Below, piece by piece: positions 17,816 to 27,623 of a stretch of DNA of 64,000 nucleotides. How positions within the stretch are numbered: position 1 is the first letter of the stretch; the number at the start of each line of letters is the position of its first letter. The position numbers were made by a program, and so were the translations under genes. The stretch comes from Planctomycetota bacterium. GTDB lineage: Bacteria > Planctomycetota > Phycisphaerae > WQYP01. The notes beneath the pieces are model-generated. The model had not been told where the DNA came from. It made no database searches and worked only from the letters and a program-made list of their open reading frames with translations. The DNA lies in NCBI GenBank assembly GCA_021819825.1, contig JAKAEZ010000009.1, positions 1 to 64,000 on the forward strand, given 5' to 3'.

Positions 17816-18834
17816 AGACCATTGCTTTTTTTAACAACAAGGGCGGCGTGGGCAAAACCTCGATGGTTTACCATCTGTCTTGGATGCTCCGAGAAATGGG
17901 CCATAAAGTGCTGGCGGTTGACTTGGATCCGCAATCTAACCTTACGAGCATATTTCTCGATGACTCGAAGCTAGAAAAGCTGTGGCCTGATGGCAAACAT
18001 CCCGGCACAATCCTTGGCGGCGTGGAACCCCTGATTGAAAGCTTGGGCGACATCCAGGCACCCGCACCAATTTCTATAGACGACAAGCTTTCCATCATAG
18101 CCGGGGATCTGGGGCTTAGCGCTTTTGAGGACCGCTTGTCTGAGGCATGGAGCAAATGTCTCGATGATAAGCCGCAGATCGCGGGCGATGGATTTAGGGT
18201 TGTTACAGCATTTTATCGCCTGATGGAATCGGCGGCGAAACAATGCGGCAGCGACCTGGTGCTTATTGATGTCGGACCGAATATAGGAGCCATGAATCGT
18301 GCGGCATTGGTGGCCGCGGATTTTGTTGTCATTCCGCTGGGCGCTGATCTGTTTTCCCTTCAGGGTCTACGCAACTTGGGTCCCACGCTTCGGGATTGGA
18401 GGCAGGGATGGCTAACGCGAAAAGCGGGAAAGGTACCTGCGGGACTATCCCTGCCGTCGGGCAGCATGAGTCCGCTGGGCTATGTTCTGCTGAATCCCTC
18501 GGTCCGCGAAAACAGACCGGTCAAATCCTACCTGAAATGGGCAAATCGCATCCCGGAAACGTACAGTCGTGAAATACTTGGCCAGGAACTGCACGCGCAG
18601 GCAGCGGCAGAAGACCCCAATCAGTTGGCCATGCTAAAACACTTCAAAAGCCTTATGCCCATGGCACAAGATGCGCGAAAGCCCATGTTTGATCTGACTG
18701 CGGCGGATGGCGCCATCGGCGGCCATGCCGGCGCGGTTCAAGATTGCGGGAAGCAGTTTCGGCAGTTGGCGGCGCGCATTTTGAAAAACATGAACGACCG
18801 ACAAGACGCGAACACTGCTGCTGCAATCGCTTAA
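17812..18834 (+). CDS. ParA/Soj-type P-loop ATPase, coupled to the AlbA_2 gene
   Basis: A 340-aa deviant-Walker ATPase. It shows NNKGGVGKTSM (Walker A with the signature Lys), VDLDPQSNLT, and a Walker B-like LVLIDVGPNIGAMNRAAL. The domain between 60 and 130 and the C-terminal 100 residues (LKWANRIPETYSREILGQ ... LMPMAQDARKPMFDL) are longer than in chromosomal ParA, as in free-standing ParA family proteins of accessory loci. GTG start overlaps the upstream stop by 4 bp. No parB gene or parS-like sites lie nearby, so chromosome partitioning is unlikely; ATP-driven dimer switching with the AlbA_2 partner is inferred. Confidence 0.83.
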   Translation: MKTIAFFNNKGGVGKTSMVYHLSWMLREMGHKVLAVDLDPQSNLTSIFLDDSKLEKLWPDGKHPGTILGGVEPLIESLGDIQAPAPISIDDKLSIIAGDLGLSAFEDRLSEAWSKCLDDKPQIAGDGFRVVTAFYRLMESAAKQCGSDLVLIDVGPNIGAMNRAALVAADFVVIPLGADLFSLQGLRNLGPTLRDWRQGWLTRKAGKVPAGLSLPSGSMSPLGYVLLNPSVRENRPVKSYLKWANRIPETYSREILGQELHAQAAAEDPNQLAMLKHFKSLMPMAQDARKPMFDLTAADGAIGGHAGAVQDCGKQFRQLAARILKNMNDRQDANTAAAIA

Positions 18835-18861
18835 ACTCGCGCCAGGTCAGGCATCATTCAA

Positions 18862-18878
18862 CTTGCGGTTGGCGCAAG
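18862..18878. terminator. Weak hairpin between convergent genes
   Basis: CTTGCG (18862-18867) and CGCAAG (18873-18878) with a 5-nt loop, nested in a longer GCGCCA/TGGCGC pair. No T run on either strand. It lies between the ParA-type gene (+) and the HEAT lipoprotein gene (-). Confidence 0.28.
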
Positions 18879-19059
18879 CAATTCGGATAGGACCCACAAC
18901 ACCGCCAAAAGCATTTTTGTGTGACAGCTGAGAACTGGCCGCAGGAATGTCTGGGGCCAGCGAGTTTGGGGTGTGGTCTGGTCAATTGGTCCCACGAGCG
19001 GCCTGCGGGGCCTGGGTACTGCGGGATGTCAGGAAATATTGGCACAACTTGCACTGCAA

Positions 19060-19791
19060 TTACCCCGTGGTTCGGAATTCGTGCCGGTGGGCTTGGAGCC
19101 ATAACTGCCACGGGCCGGAATGTTGCGGGAATTTTTGTCCGGTTTGGAAGATCAGATCGTCCCAGGCGGCTTGAACGATTGCGACGTTGCTGTCGTCAAG
19201 CGCGTTAATGAGCGTTTCAATAACGGGCCGCGTTTTGTAGGATCTCAGAGCTTCAGCGGCGTAAATGCGGACTTGCGCGTTGGAATCATGATGTAAACGG
19301 GTAATCAAATCCGGGATTAAAATCGGATTGTGTACATACGTTGCCGCCATGGCCGCGCACAAGCGCACAAACTGCGAAGGATCCGTCAAGCCCCGCTGCA
19401 AATCAGGCGCTACCGAGGGCTGACCGCTAGTGCCCAACGCCAATAAAGCCTGACCGCGCACCAGCGGCGAAGGGGAACTTTCCGCCAGGCGATATGCATC
19501 CATATACGGCTTTTCGTGACCCCATTTTTGGCGGGCCATCCAGGCAATGGCGGCACGCTGAGTGTCGGGATTATCGGTGGCAAACAGATTCCGGGCTTGC
19601 GTAACGACAGAATGCCCTCCCTGCATATGCTTGATCCAGTTTTGCACCAGAGAATTAAAATTTTGCGGATCGCTGTTGCCGGAGGAGCAGCCGGCCAGCA
19701 GGATCGGCAATGCCATGAAAGCGGCAATGAGGATGCCAATAACAGGTGCGCGGTATGATAACTGAACTATTTTTTGACAACGACTCATCAT
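19060..19791 (-). CDS. HEAT-repeat lipoprotein
   Basis: A 243-aa lipoprotein: hydrophobic signal then lipobox LLAGC with Cys35. Residues 60-225 form about five HEAT/PBS-type helical repeats (AAIAWMARQ, VRGQALLALG, VRLCAAMAATY, VRIYAAEALRSY, VEQ-like last unit). Such scaffolds bind proteins; no enzyme motif is seen. Its ATG overlaps the murI stop (ATGA), giving a coupled murI-lipoprotein operon. A role near the envelope is suggested by the lipid anchor and by murI. Confidence 0.78.
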   Translation of the reverse strand: MMSRCQKIVQLSYRAPVIGILIAAFMALPILLAGCSSGNSDPQNFNSLVQNWIKHMQGGHSVVTQARNLFATDNPDTQRAAIAWMARQKWGHEKPYMDAYRLAESSPSPLVRGQALLALGTSGQPSVAPDLQRGLTDPSQFVRLCAAMAATYVHNPILIPDLITRLHHDSNAQVRIYAAEALRSYKTRPVIETLINALDDSNVAIVQAAWDDLIFQTGQKFPQHSGPWQLWLQAHRHEFRTTG

Positions 19792-20681
19792 TTTTCCGTT
19801 ACCGCCGTTTCAAGCATTTCAGGGTCCACCCAAACCGGCTGGGCAATCGACCGGCCGAGAAAGCGATTTGCCAGGCTTTCAAATCTCTGGCCCTGATCTG
19901 TCACATAACACGTCAGGATGCCGCCATTGGGCGAGCCGGGATGCAGCGCCCCCATTGTATGAAGCTTTTCACGAACGACCAAGGCGGTCTGGTCCGCAGA
20001 ATCAACCAACGTGGTCAATGGCCCCATCAGTCGGCTGATGGTTTTGGCATAAATGGGGTAATGTGTACACCCCAGAATCAAAGCCGGGGGATTTAAAGAT
20101 TTTAGTGGTGCCAAATATTCCGCCAGCACAGCCTGGACCACCGGGCTGTCTTCGGCACGGCCCTCCTCAATCATTGGTACCAGCAACGGGCAGGCCCGCC
20201 CAACCAGATGCACAGCGGAATCCCGCCGACTGACCGCGTGCACATACGCTCTGCTGGCGATGGTCGCCTCCGTGGCTAACAGGCCTATGGCGCAATCACC
20301 AATCGGCCGCTGCCTGCGTGCCAGTCGCACGGCCGCTTCGGCCCCGGGTTCCAGCACGCCGATAACCGGCACGGAAAATTCATTTTGCAACTCTGACAGG
20401 GCTGTGGCGCTAACGGTATTGCAGGCGACAACCAGAAGTTTAGGATTCATCTGCATGAGAAACCGCAGGCATTGGCGGGCAAATTGCAGCACGGTGCGCG
20501 GAGATTTTGTGCCATAAGGCAACCGGGCGGAATCACCAAAATAAATCAATGATTCATCTGGTAAATGGCGGTGTAATGCCTGCACAACGGTTAGGCCGCC
20601 AAGACCCGAATCAAAAACGCCGATGGGGCTGGTAACGTCGCCGATGCAGCCCGGTTGATTTTCCATTTTTTCCAAGACCAT
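19788..20681 (-). CDS. murI: Glutamate racemase
   Basis: Makes D-glutamate for peptidoglycan. Shows the N-terminal IGVFDSGLGGLTV, catalytic Cys in VVACNTVSA, the second catalytic Cys in ILGCTHYP, and the PYG(T) motif (RLPYGTKS). The start is uncertain: ATG 20681 or ATG 20666 (MENQPG); the longer frame to 20744 adds an atypical Trp-rich N-terminus. The C-terminal 25 residues extend beyond the usual end. Presence of murI indicates a peptidoglycan wall. Coupled to the HEAT lipoprotein gene downstream. Confidence 0.93.
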   Translation of the reverse strand: MVLEKMENQPGCIGDVTSPIGVFDSGLGGLTVVQALHRHLPDESLIYFGDSARLPYGTKSPRTVLQFARQCLRFLMQMNPKLLVVACNTVSATALSELQNEFSVPVIGVLEPGAEAAVRLARRQRPIGDCAIGLLATEATIASRAYVHAVSRRDSAVHLVGRACPLLVPMIEEGRAEDSPVVQAVLAEYLAPLKSLNPPALILGCTHYPIYAKTISRLMGPLTTLVDSADQTALVVREKLHTMGALHPGSPNGGILTCYVTDQGQRFESLANRFLGRSIAQPVWVDPEMLETAVTEK

Positions 20682-20814
20682 AAATTCCCATGAATACCAG
20701 ATCCAGCCCAGTTCCCGCCTGTCAGTGCCGCATTGCCAGAGCATCGGGTGCCGGAATATTCATGTATTTAGTTTACCGCAGGCAGGGACGGATGCCCAGA
20801 GAGGAGCGTAAAGT

Positions 20815-22788
20815 TTACGCAGCCTTCCATTGATGGAGCAGATGGGTGACATCCTCAGGACTGCAGGCACCGGCGTATAGATTTCCCTGGACCAGATCGC
20901 AACCCAGTCGGCGGACAACCACATCCTGATCCTGCGTTTCAACGCCACCGGCGGCGACTTGCATACCAAGGCGATGGGTGAGGTCAGTAAGGCCGGAGAG
21001 TAAATCCATATCTGCCGGCGAGCGCGTTAATCCAGTAATAAATCGGCGATCAAATTTGACCTGGTTAATAAGTAGCTGGCGCAAACACGCCAACCCTCCG
21101 CTGCCGCCGACGAAATCATCCAGCGTCAAACCGACACCCAATTGCCTTATATTCCGCAGAATCGGTCGGGCATCGGCTTGCAGCAGTCCGGATTCAGTGA
21201 TTTCCAGATACAGATTTTGCGGTTCCATACCGCTGGAAAGCAACATACTTTCCACCGCGGATATGAGATTCTGATCGCAACACTGAAATGGCGAAATATT
21301 GAACGCCAATCGCAAGTGTAATCCTTGCCGCCGCCAAACAGCCATTTGTTCGCCGGCATTTTGCAGCAGCACCGGTCCGAGCTTTCGCATAAATCCACTG
21401 CGTTCCGCAACCGGAAGAAATTCCCCCGGAACCAGCAGCCCTAATTCCGGATGCCGCCAGCGCAACAGTGCTTCCACCGCCACGGGCTTAAGCGTTTGCG
21501 CGTCCAGTAGGGGTTGATAATGAAATTCAAATTCTTTGGCCTGCAGGGCGTGTTGCAATCCACCCCGCAGGCGTGCCTCGCGCGTAATCTGGTCGGTCAG
21601 CGCTGAATTGTGGAATGCCAGTTTACGCCCCCCTTCCCGCTTGGCACGGTACATGGCCTGATCCGCGGCCTCCAGCAGGGCTTCCGGGGATTTTCCATTG
21701 CGCGGATACATCGCGGCACCGATGCTCACCCCGACATACACCACGGAACCATCCGCAACAATGGGTTGGCGCATAGCTTCGATCAGGCGATGTGCCAATT
21801 CCGCCGGATCGCTTTCATTAGAAACCGCGGGAATGAAAACCGCAAATTCATCGCCGCCGATTCGCGCGATCATGTCACCGGTGCGGGCACTTTGCTTAAA
21901 ACGCTGCGCCACTTCGCACAGAACATGATCCCCGGCGGAATGCCCCAGACGATCATTCACCGGTTTGAATCCGTCAAGATCTAAAAACAACACTGCGGCC
22001 TTGCCATCCATCCGTTGAGCCTGTGCCAAGCCATAGGTCAGCCAATTCATAAACATGCCACGGTTGGGCAAATCCGTTAAGGGGTCATTATGGGCATTGT
22101 GGACGAGATCATCCGTCATTTTCTTGCTGCGTCGCACCACATGGACAATGCGCCAATACATTCCTACCAGTGTCACCAGCAGGGCAACGCTGAAGCCCCC
22201 TGCCACTGTTTGGGCCATTCGTAATCGACGCTCTGCCAGCACACGCTCGTAGAGCGCCACGCGATGATAGTGGTTTCGGGTGCTGGAAAGCTCGGCCCGC
22301 AGCATATCCATCACTTGCTTACCAACATCGGTGCGCACGATATTGGCGGCGGCGTTAAAACCATGCTTCGTGCGCACACGAATGGTCTGATCGATTTCCG
22401 CAATTTTCCGTGCCGCCAAAGTTCGCATGGTGGCAATCAGGGTTGCATTCGCGGGGGTCGCGGGCAAAAGTCGCCCAAGCCGCAGGATGCGCTGGTCAAT
22501 AGAGACCGTGCCGCGATGGTACGGTTCCAGATAGCTTATATTTCCGGTAATCAGATATCCGCGTTGACCGGTTTCAATATTCTGCAAGCCGATAAGAATT
22601 GAATCCGCGGATTGAATGATTGCGTCGGCATGGCGTTGGCGCTGCTGTGCCGCCAATGTGCCAGCCTCCTGGCGAATGAGCCAAATTCCCAGCGCGATAA
22701 CCGCCAGAATCAGCAGCAAGCCCCAGAAAACGGTTTCTACCCCCGCGATGGGCAGCTTCATACGCCGGAAAAAATTCACCGTTCGCAT
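20815..22788 (-). CDS. CHASE3-GGDEF-EAL cyclic-di-GMP protein, EAL site degenerate
   Basis: A 657-aa membrane sensor. Two membrane segments (about residues 18-38 and 185-210) flank a CHASE3-like extracellular helical domain (NIETGQRGYLITGN). A GGDEF domain follows with intact active site IGGDEF, so diguanylate cyclase activity is likely. The EAL domain has EALLRW, FNIS, EITES and KFD, but the EGVE motif reads GGVE: the Glu proposed as general base (E352 in RocR) is Gly. Loop 6 reads DDFVGG rather than DDFGTG. The EAL part is probably a non-catalytic c-di-GMP or regulatory domain. The ATG at 22788 follows GGAAGG; a GTG at 22812 is the alternative. Confidence 0.88.
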   Translation of the reverse strand: MRTVNFFRRMKLPIAGVETVFWGLLLILAVIALGIWLIRQEAGTLAAQQRQRHADAIIQSADSILIGLQNIETGQRGYLITGNISYLEPYHRGTVSIDQRILRLGRLLPATPANATLIATMRTLAARKIAEIDQTIRVRTKHGFNAAANIVRTDVGKQVMDMLRAELSSTRNHYHRVALYERVLAERRLRMAQTVAGGFSVALLVTLVGMYWRIVHVVRRSKKMTDDLVHNAHNDPLTDLPNRGMFMNWLTYGLAQAQRMDGKAAVLFLDLDGFKPVNDRLGHSAGDHVLCEVAQRFKQSARTGDMIARIGGDEFAVFIPAVSNESDPAELAHRLIEAMRQPIVADGSVVYVGVSIGAAMYPRNGKSPEALLEAADQAMYRAKREGGRKLAFHNSALTDQITREARLRGGLQHALQAKEFEFHYQPLLDAQTLKPVAVEALLRWRHPELGLLVPGEFLPVAERSGFMRKLGPVLLQNAGEQMAVWRRQGLHLRLAFNISPFQCCDQNLISAVESMLLSSGMEPQNLYLEITESGLLQADARPILRNIRQLGVGLTLDDFVGGSGGLACLRQLLINQVKFDRRFITGLTRSPADMDLLSGLTDLTHRLGMQVAAGGVETQDQDVVVRRLGCDLVQGNLYAGACSPEDVTHLLHQWKAA

Positions 22789-23025
22789 AAAGCCAATAAC
22801 CTTCCGATTCACATTACGCTTTACAAAGGTAACAGCGTTTCACCCACAACCGTCCGGCTGCCCATCCGTGGCATCAATTCAGAACAATCCATTGGTGTCT
22901 GAATGCTATATTGTGCCAACGCTCCGGCAATAATTCAATTGCCAGATGCACGGACTTTAAGTAGCAGTAGCCGATAATCTCTGCCGTACCTGATAAGGGC
23001 GGCTGAAAGCGGTCATGCGTTGACT

Positions 23026-24117
23026 TCAGGAGTTAAAGAGAAAATGAGCGATATCGCCATCTTGGAATATGTAGGTTTTTCCTTCGGATCGAAGCTTGCC
23101 GGCGGCACGAATAGCGGCTTCATTCTTGTGGGTCAATAAATCGGTGATGTTGTATATTTCCGCGCGGATAAAACCTTTTTCAAAGTCGCTATGAATGACA
23201 CCGGCCGCTTGGGGAGCCGTGGCTCCAATGGGAATCGTCCAAGCCCTGATTTCCTTGGGTCCGGCGGTGAAATAGCTTTGCAGACCAAGAAGTTTGTATG
23301 CTTCATGGGCAACGGTTTCCAAGGCGGGTTCGGTCATGCCTAAATCGGCGAGCATCGCCGCGCGATCGTCGGCTGTAAGCTCAGCGAGTTCCGCTTCCAA
23401 TTTGGCGCATACCGGCACTACGACAGACCCTTCAGATTCCGCGCGGCGGCGCACCAACTGCACCAGCGGCCCCTGACCATGCGGATCCGATTCATCCACA
23501 TTGGCGATATACAAAACGCGCTTGGCGGTAATTGGGCCGAGATTATGGATAATTTTCCAATCGTCCGGTTTCCAAGGTGCCAACGATCTTAACGGCTTAC
23601 CAAGTTTAAGCGCCTCCAGGAGTTTTTCGATAACTTCCACGGATGCGATTGCTTCTTTATCACCGGCGCGAGCGTTGCGGCGCTGTTTATCAACGGTTTT
23701 TTCAAGACTTTCCAAGTCGGCCAGCATCAACTCGGTTTCCACGGTTTCAATGTCGCGCTGTGGATCAACTTTTCCATCCACGTGCATGACATCGCCATCA
23801 GAAAAACAGCGCACAACATGCAAGATGGCATCCACTTCCCGAATATGCGAAAGAAATTTATTGCCCAGTCCTTCCCCGGTGCTGGCACCTTTGACCAGAC
23901 CCGCAATATCCACGACCTTGAGCAGAGCGGGAACCGTTTTCTCGGTTTCGATGAGCCGACGGATTTGCTCCAATCTCCGGTCCGGCACCGCCACGACGCC
24001 CACATTCGGCTCAATGGTGGCAAAGGGATAATTGGCGGCTAAAGCGCCGGCATTGGTTAAAGCATTAAACAACGTCGACTTTCCGACGTTTGGTAATCCG
24101 ACAATTCCAACTTCCAT
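23026..24117 (-). CDS. ychF: YchF/Obg-type ATPase
   Basis: A conserved TRAFAC-class P-loop protein (363 aa) that binds ATP in preference to GTP and associates with ribosomes; its cellular role is stress-linked. Motifs: [14 protein letters not shown] (G1), [11 protein letters not shown] (G3) and NVDESD in place of NKxD, the change linked to adenine specificity. A coiled hairpin (residues 125-200) and a C-terminal TGS domain ([31 protein letters not shown]) complete the family layout. ATG preceded by AGGAAG. Confidence 0.96.
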   Translation of the reverse strand: MEVGIVGLPNVGKSTLFNALTNAGALAANYPFATIEPNVGVVAVPDRRLEQIRRLIETEKTVPALLKVVDIAGLVKGASTGEGLGNKFLSHIREVDAILHVVRCFSDGDVMHVDGKVDPQRDIETVETELMLADLESLEKTVDKQRRNARAGDKEAIASVEVIEKLLEALKLGKPLRSLAPWKPDDWKIIHNLGPITAKRVLYIANVDESDPHGQGPLVQLVRRRAESEGSVVVPVCAKLEAELAELTADDRAAMLADLGMTEPALETVAHEAYKLLGLQSYFTAGPKEIRAWTIPIGATAPQAAGVIHSDFEKGFIRAEIYNITDLLTHKNEAAIRAAGKLRSEGKTYIFQDGDIAHFLFNS

Positions 24118-24256
24118 GATACTTCCTGTACCAACCTGTCAACTCACCGCCATTGCGGCATGGCGCATTATTTTTCCCGCCGTATTTCAACGGCGAGCAT
24201 TTCCCGTGCGGAAGTTATAGCAGGTTTACCGCCGCGTGTCGCATGATCCGCGCGGC

Positions 24257-25687
24257 TTATGCGTAGCGTACCAACATGGTCTTAAGTTCGCAGAACTCTT
24301 CCATGGCAAATCGCACCCCTTCGCGTCCCAATCCGGATTGTTTGACGCCGCCATACGGCATGGCATCAATGCGGACCGTTGGCACGTCGTTAATAATCAC
24401 TCCCCCGACTTCCAATGTTTCAAAGGCCTGCCGGGCCTTGAATAAATCTCGAGTAAATATTCCAGCATGAATTCCCAGCGGAGATTCATTGACTTTCTTG
24501 AGTACCTGCGAAAAATCATCGTATTCTTCGATTATTGCCACGGGCGCGAAGGCTTCTTCGCACGCGAGGTGGGCGTTGGCCGGCACATTGGTTAAAAGAG
24601 TCGGCATGTAAAAGGCTCCGTCACGATGGCCGCCGCACAACAATTTTGCTCCGCCGTCCACGGCCTGCCGCACCCATTGCTCCACGCGCCGGGCAGCATC
24701 CTGATCAATCATGCAGGAAACATCCGTGCTTTCATCCAACGGAGCACCAACCCGCAGGGCAGACGTTTTCTCCACGAGCTGTTTAAGTGCCTGGGGCGCA
24801 ATGCTGTGATGCAGAAATATTCTCTGCACGCTGATACAACTTTGCCCGGAATATCCAAACGCGCCCGGGACAATGCGGGAAGTCGCCTGGGAAATATCGG
24901 CATCCGGCTCCACCACCACAGCACTATTGGACCCCAGTTCCAGCAGTATACGCTTCCCCACCGCCCGGGCCTGCAATTCCCATCCCACTTTGACGGAACC
25001 GGTAAATGATACAATCCGCACGCGCGCATCTTGGACCATCGTTGGCACATGCTGTACATCACAAGGCAGAATGCTCCACGACCCAGGGGGCAAATTCGCC
25101 TGCATGAGCAGTTCGCCCAGGAGCAGGGACGTCAGAGGCGTTCGGTCAGAGGGCTTTAATAAAAAGGGACAACCACAAGCCAGCGCCGGGGCCACTTTGT
25201 GCGCTACCAAATTCAGCGGAAAATTAAACGGAGTGATAAAAACCGCCGGTCCCGCCGCCACGCGTTCAACGATGCAATAATACCCTTCGCTGCGTTCATC
25301 AATATCCACCGGCAATTGCACACCGGCGATGCGCGTGGATTCCTCCACCGCCAGACGGAAAGTTGTCAGCGCTCGGGCCACTTCAGCCCGCGCGGTTTTA
25401 ATGGGTTTACCGGCTTCTTGAGCGATGAGCCAGGCAAATTCTTCCGCCCGCTTGAGTAAGGCGGTATAAACAGCTTCACAGGTGTTACGCCGATGTAGGG
25501 CGCTAAGTTTACGCATAATCGGCATAGAATCAGTCATACCGACCAAAGCCCGCTCAACGGCAGCCGCGTCAGCATAGGCCACTTCCGCCAGAACGCTGCC
25601 GTCCTGCAACGATTTAACCGCGCGCAAGGAGTCGCTGAATTCACGCTTTCCGCAAAGGTAATAGGGTTTTCGAGGCGATATCATCAC
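24257..25687 (-). CDS. Aldehyde dehydrogenase family protein
   Basis: A 476-aa NAD(P)-dependent enzyme. Catalytic Glu in LELGSNSAVVV, nucleophile Cys in SGQSCISVQR, cofactor region FITPFNFPLNLVAHKVAPALACG and FTGSVKVG. The AGF/GLN variant pattern resembles non-phosphorylating glyceraldehyde-3-phosphate or phosphonoacetaldehyde dehydrogenases, but the substrate cannot be fixed. Same strand as folC upstream and ychF downstream with gaps of 86-140 bp, so co-transcription is possible but not shown. Confidence 0.9.
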   Translation of the reverse strand: MMISPRKPYYLCGKREFSDSLRAVKSLQDGSVLAEVAYADAAAVERALVGMTDSMPIMRKLSALHRRNTCEAVYTALLKRAEEFAWLIAQEAGKPIKTARAEVARALTTFRLAVEESTRIAGVQLPVDIDERSEGYYCIVERVAAGPAVFITPFNFPLNLVAHKVAPALACGCPFLLKPSDRTPLTSLLLGELLMQANLPPGSWSILPCDVQHVPTMVQDARVRIVSFTGSVKVGWELQARAVGKRILLELGSNSAVVVEPDADISQATSRIVPGAFGYSGQSCISVQRIFLHHSIAPQALKQLVEKTSALRVGAPLDESTDVSCMIDQDAARRVEQWVRQAVDGGAKLLCGGHRDGAFYMPTLLTNVPANAHLACEEAFAPVAIIEEYDDFSQVLKKVNESPLGIHAGIFTRDLFKARQAFETLEVGGVIINDVPTVRIDAMPYGGVKQSGLGREGVRFAMEEFCELKTMLVRYA

Positions 25688-25773
25688 TGTATTGTAGCAG
25701 CGGATTCCGGCGAACCCTAACTGATATTATGGTGCGGGCAGGGGCGATGCAAGATTCCCGACAATTTGTCACA

Positions 25774-27309
25774 TTATAACGGCGCGACGTTATTGTTCGC
25801 GGCGGTGCGGCCCATGAAAAGGCGTTTTGCCTCTCCGATGAGATAAAACGACCCCGTTACGGTGATGAGGTCCTCACGGGAAATGGCGCGGGCGGCAATA
25901 TCCATGGCATCCGCAAAAGTTTCCGTCGCCTGGGCCATTTTGCCAAAGCGATCCACATAGCGCGCGGAAAGCTCATCGGGGCTGGCACTTTTAGGATTGT
26001 TGTGCGAGCGAGTAAAAATGACTTTATCAGCTCCCAGCGACACTTGCTCCAACATGCCGTCAATGTCCTTGTCGCAATTGCAGCCAAAGATAACAACCAT
26101 GCTGTCATAGGGAATATATTGGCTGATGCCGCGGAATAACGCTTTAACCGAAGCCGCATTGTGCGCACCGTCGATGATCACACGCGGATCATGCCAAACG
26201 GTTTCAATGCGACCGGGCAAATTGACATCCTGAAGGCCGGCCACGGCCTTGGCGTCGCTGAACAACAGTCCACCGGCCTTGAGTTTATCCAGAATGGCCA
26301 GCGCCAATCCGCAGTTGACCGCCTGATGCTCGCCAATTAACGGCACAGTCAAATGCTCGAAATGCGACCGCACGGTGGTAAGAGATACCCGGACATGCGG
26401 ACCGACGGGGCGCGTGACTTCAAAGCGATGACTGAATTCAATATCCGTACCGACAAATTCCAGCGGTGCATGCACCTGTTGTGCAACGCGGCTAAGTGTG
26501 GCAGCAACCTCCGGCTCCTGGAGGCAAGAAAGCGCGGGCACATCTTTTTTGAAAATTCCGGCTTTTTCTTCCGCTATTTTGGTTAAGGAATTTCCCAGCA
26601 CAGCCATGTGATCGTAACTTATATTCGTAATTGCCGTGACCACCGGAGTAATCACATTGGTGGAGTCCAAACGTCCGCCCAGGCCGGTTTCAATGACCGC
26701 AATATCAACGTGCTCATCAGCAAAATGGGCAAAACCCATGGCCGTGAGAATTTCAAAGAATGTCGGCTTATTGGATCCGAGCTTTTTAACAGCCAGTTCG
26801 ATGCGCTTCATCAGCGCAACGAATTGATCCTCGGTAATATGTTGCCCATTGACGCAGATTCGCTCGCGCAAATTCAGCAGGTGAGGGCTGGTATATAAAC
26901 CAACTTTAAACCCGGCATTGCGCAACATTGCGGCAACCATATGGCAGGTACTGCCCTTCCCTTTGGTTCCGGCAATATGGACGGTTTTGTACGCCTGATG
27001 GGGATTCCCCAGTGCCTCGAGAAATTGCCTCATGCGATCAAGATTAAATGTTGTGGTATTATATCGGACCACGCGCATGCGCTCGTAGTCGGTATGGCTC
27101 ATGAGAAAATCAATGGCTTTGGCGTAAGCCTTATTTTCTGGTGGTAACACGGGGGCGACTTTAATGGCAACCGCAGGGGCTTTGGACCGCGATGACTTTT
27201 TTCCGGCTTGAACGGCGACACTATGGCGCTTCAATTTACCGCGAGAGGCTTTCTCACGTTTGCGCTTGGCGGGAGGCACCGATAATTTGCGTTTTTTCGC
27301 GGTAATCAT
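25774..27309 (-). CDS. folC: Folylpolyglutamate/dihydrofolate synthase with basic N-terminal extension
   Basis: A Mur-ligase-like enzyme adding glutamate to folates. Motifs: HIAGTKGKGST (P-loop), YTSPHLLNLRERI (omega-loop region), IETGLGGRLDSTN and IIDGAHNA. The 511-aa length exceeds the usual 420-440 because of about 55 N-terminal residues rich in Lys, Arg and Ser (KRKREKASRGKLKRH), resembling a histone-like or nucleic-acid-binding tail. The ATG at 27309 has a modest ribosome site (CAGG) and no internal start would leave a complete enzyme with a better site. Downstream is the aldehyde dehydrogenase gene. Confidence 0.92.
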   Translation of the reverse strand: MITAKKRKLSVPPAKRKREKASRGKLKRHSVAVQAGKKSSRSKAPAVAIKVAPVLPPENKAYAKAIDFLMSHTDYERMRVVRYNTTTFNLDRMRQFLEALGNPHQAYKTVHIAGTKGKGSTCHMVAAMLRNAGFKVGLYTSPHLLNLRERICVNGQHITEDQFVALMKRIELAVKKLGSNKPTFFEILTAMGFAHFADEHVDIAVIETGLGGRLDSTNVITPVVTAITNISYDHMAVLGNSLTKIAEEKAGIFKKDVPALSCLQEPEVAATLSRVAQQVHAPLEFVGTDIEFSHRFEVTRPVGPHVRVSLTTVRSHFEHLTVPLIGEHQAVNCGLALAILDKLKAGGLLFSDAKAVAGLQDVNLPGRIETVWHDPRVIIDGAHNAASVKALFRGISQYIPYDSMVVIFGCNCDKDIDGMLEQVSLGADKVIFTRSHNNPKSASPDELSARYVDRFGKMAQATETFADAMDIAARAISREDLITVTGSFYLIGEAKRLFMGRTAANNNVAPL

Positions 27310-27623
27310 AGTGCCTGAATATACCTAAAAAAACACAAATTTACAAGCATTGCGATGTAAATACACTTTTACGAAATTTTAATTAGATATTTACGATATG
27401 TTTATTCTTATTTCAGTATTTATTATTTGTAATACAGAATTAATAAGCATGGGCATCGCTTTTATGTTCAATATTCCATCGTCCATATTTTATTCTGAAA
27501 TACGAATTAAATGGTTTTTTATAGGACAATTGACGGCAGAAATCGGGCCAACTGATGGGAAAAATCCACATGGAGTTTCTGTGGAGTTCAAGAGAAATTG
27601 AAAGCGCCATGGCAAACTGGAGT
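27310..27623. other. A+T-rich intergenic region
   Basis: About 310 bp between the LOG gene and folC, the most A+T-rich stretch of the window (27330-27540). It presumably holds the folC promoter. A small open frame at 27398-27601 (+) is hydrophobic and lacks a ribosome site; I do not call it. Confidence 0.5.

Noticed and set aside
27398-27601. 67-codon hydrophobic frame in the A+T-rich gap
   Set aside because: Hydrophobicity follows from A+T-rich codons; no ribosome site.
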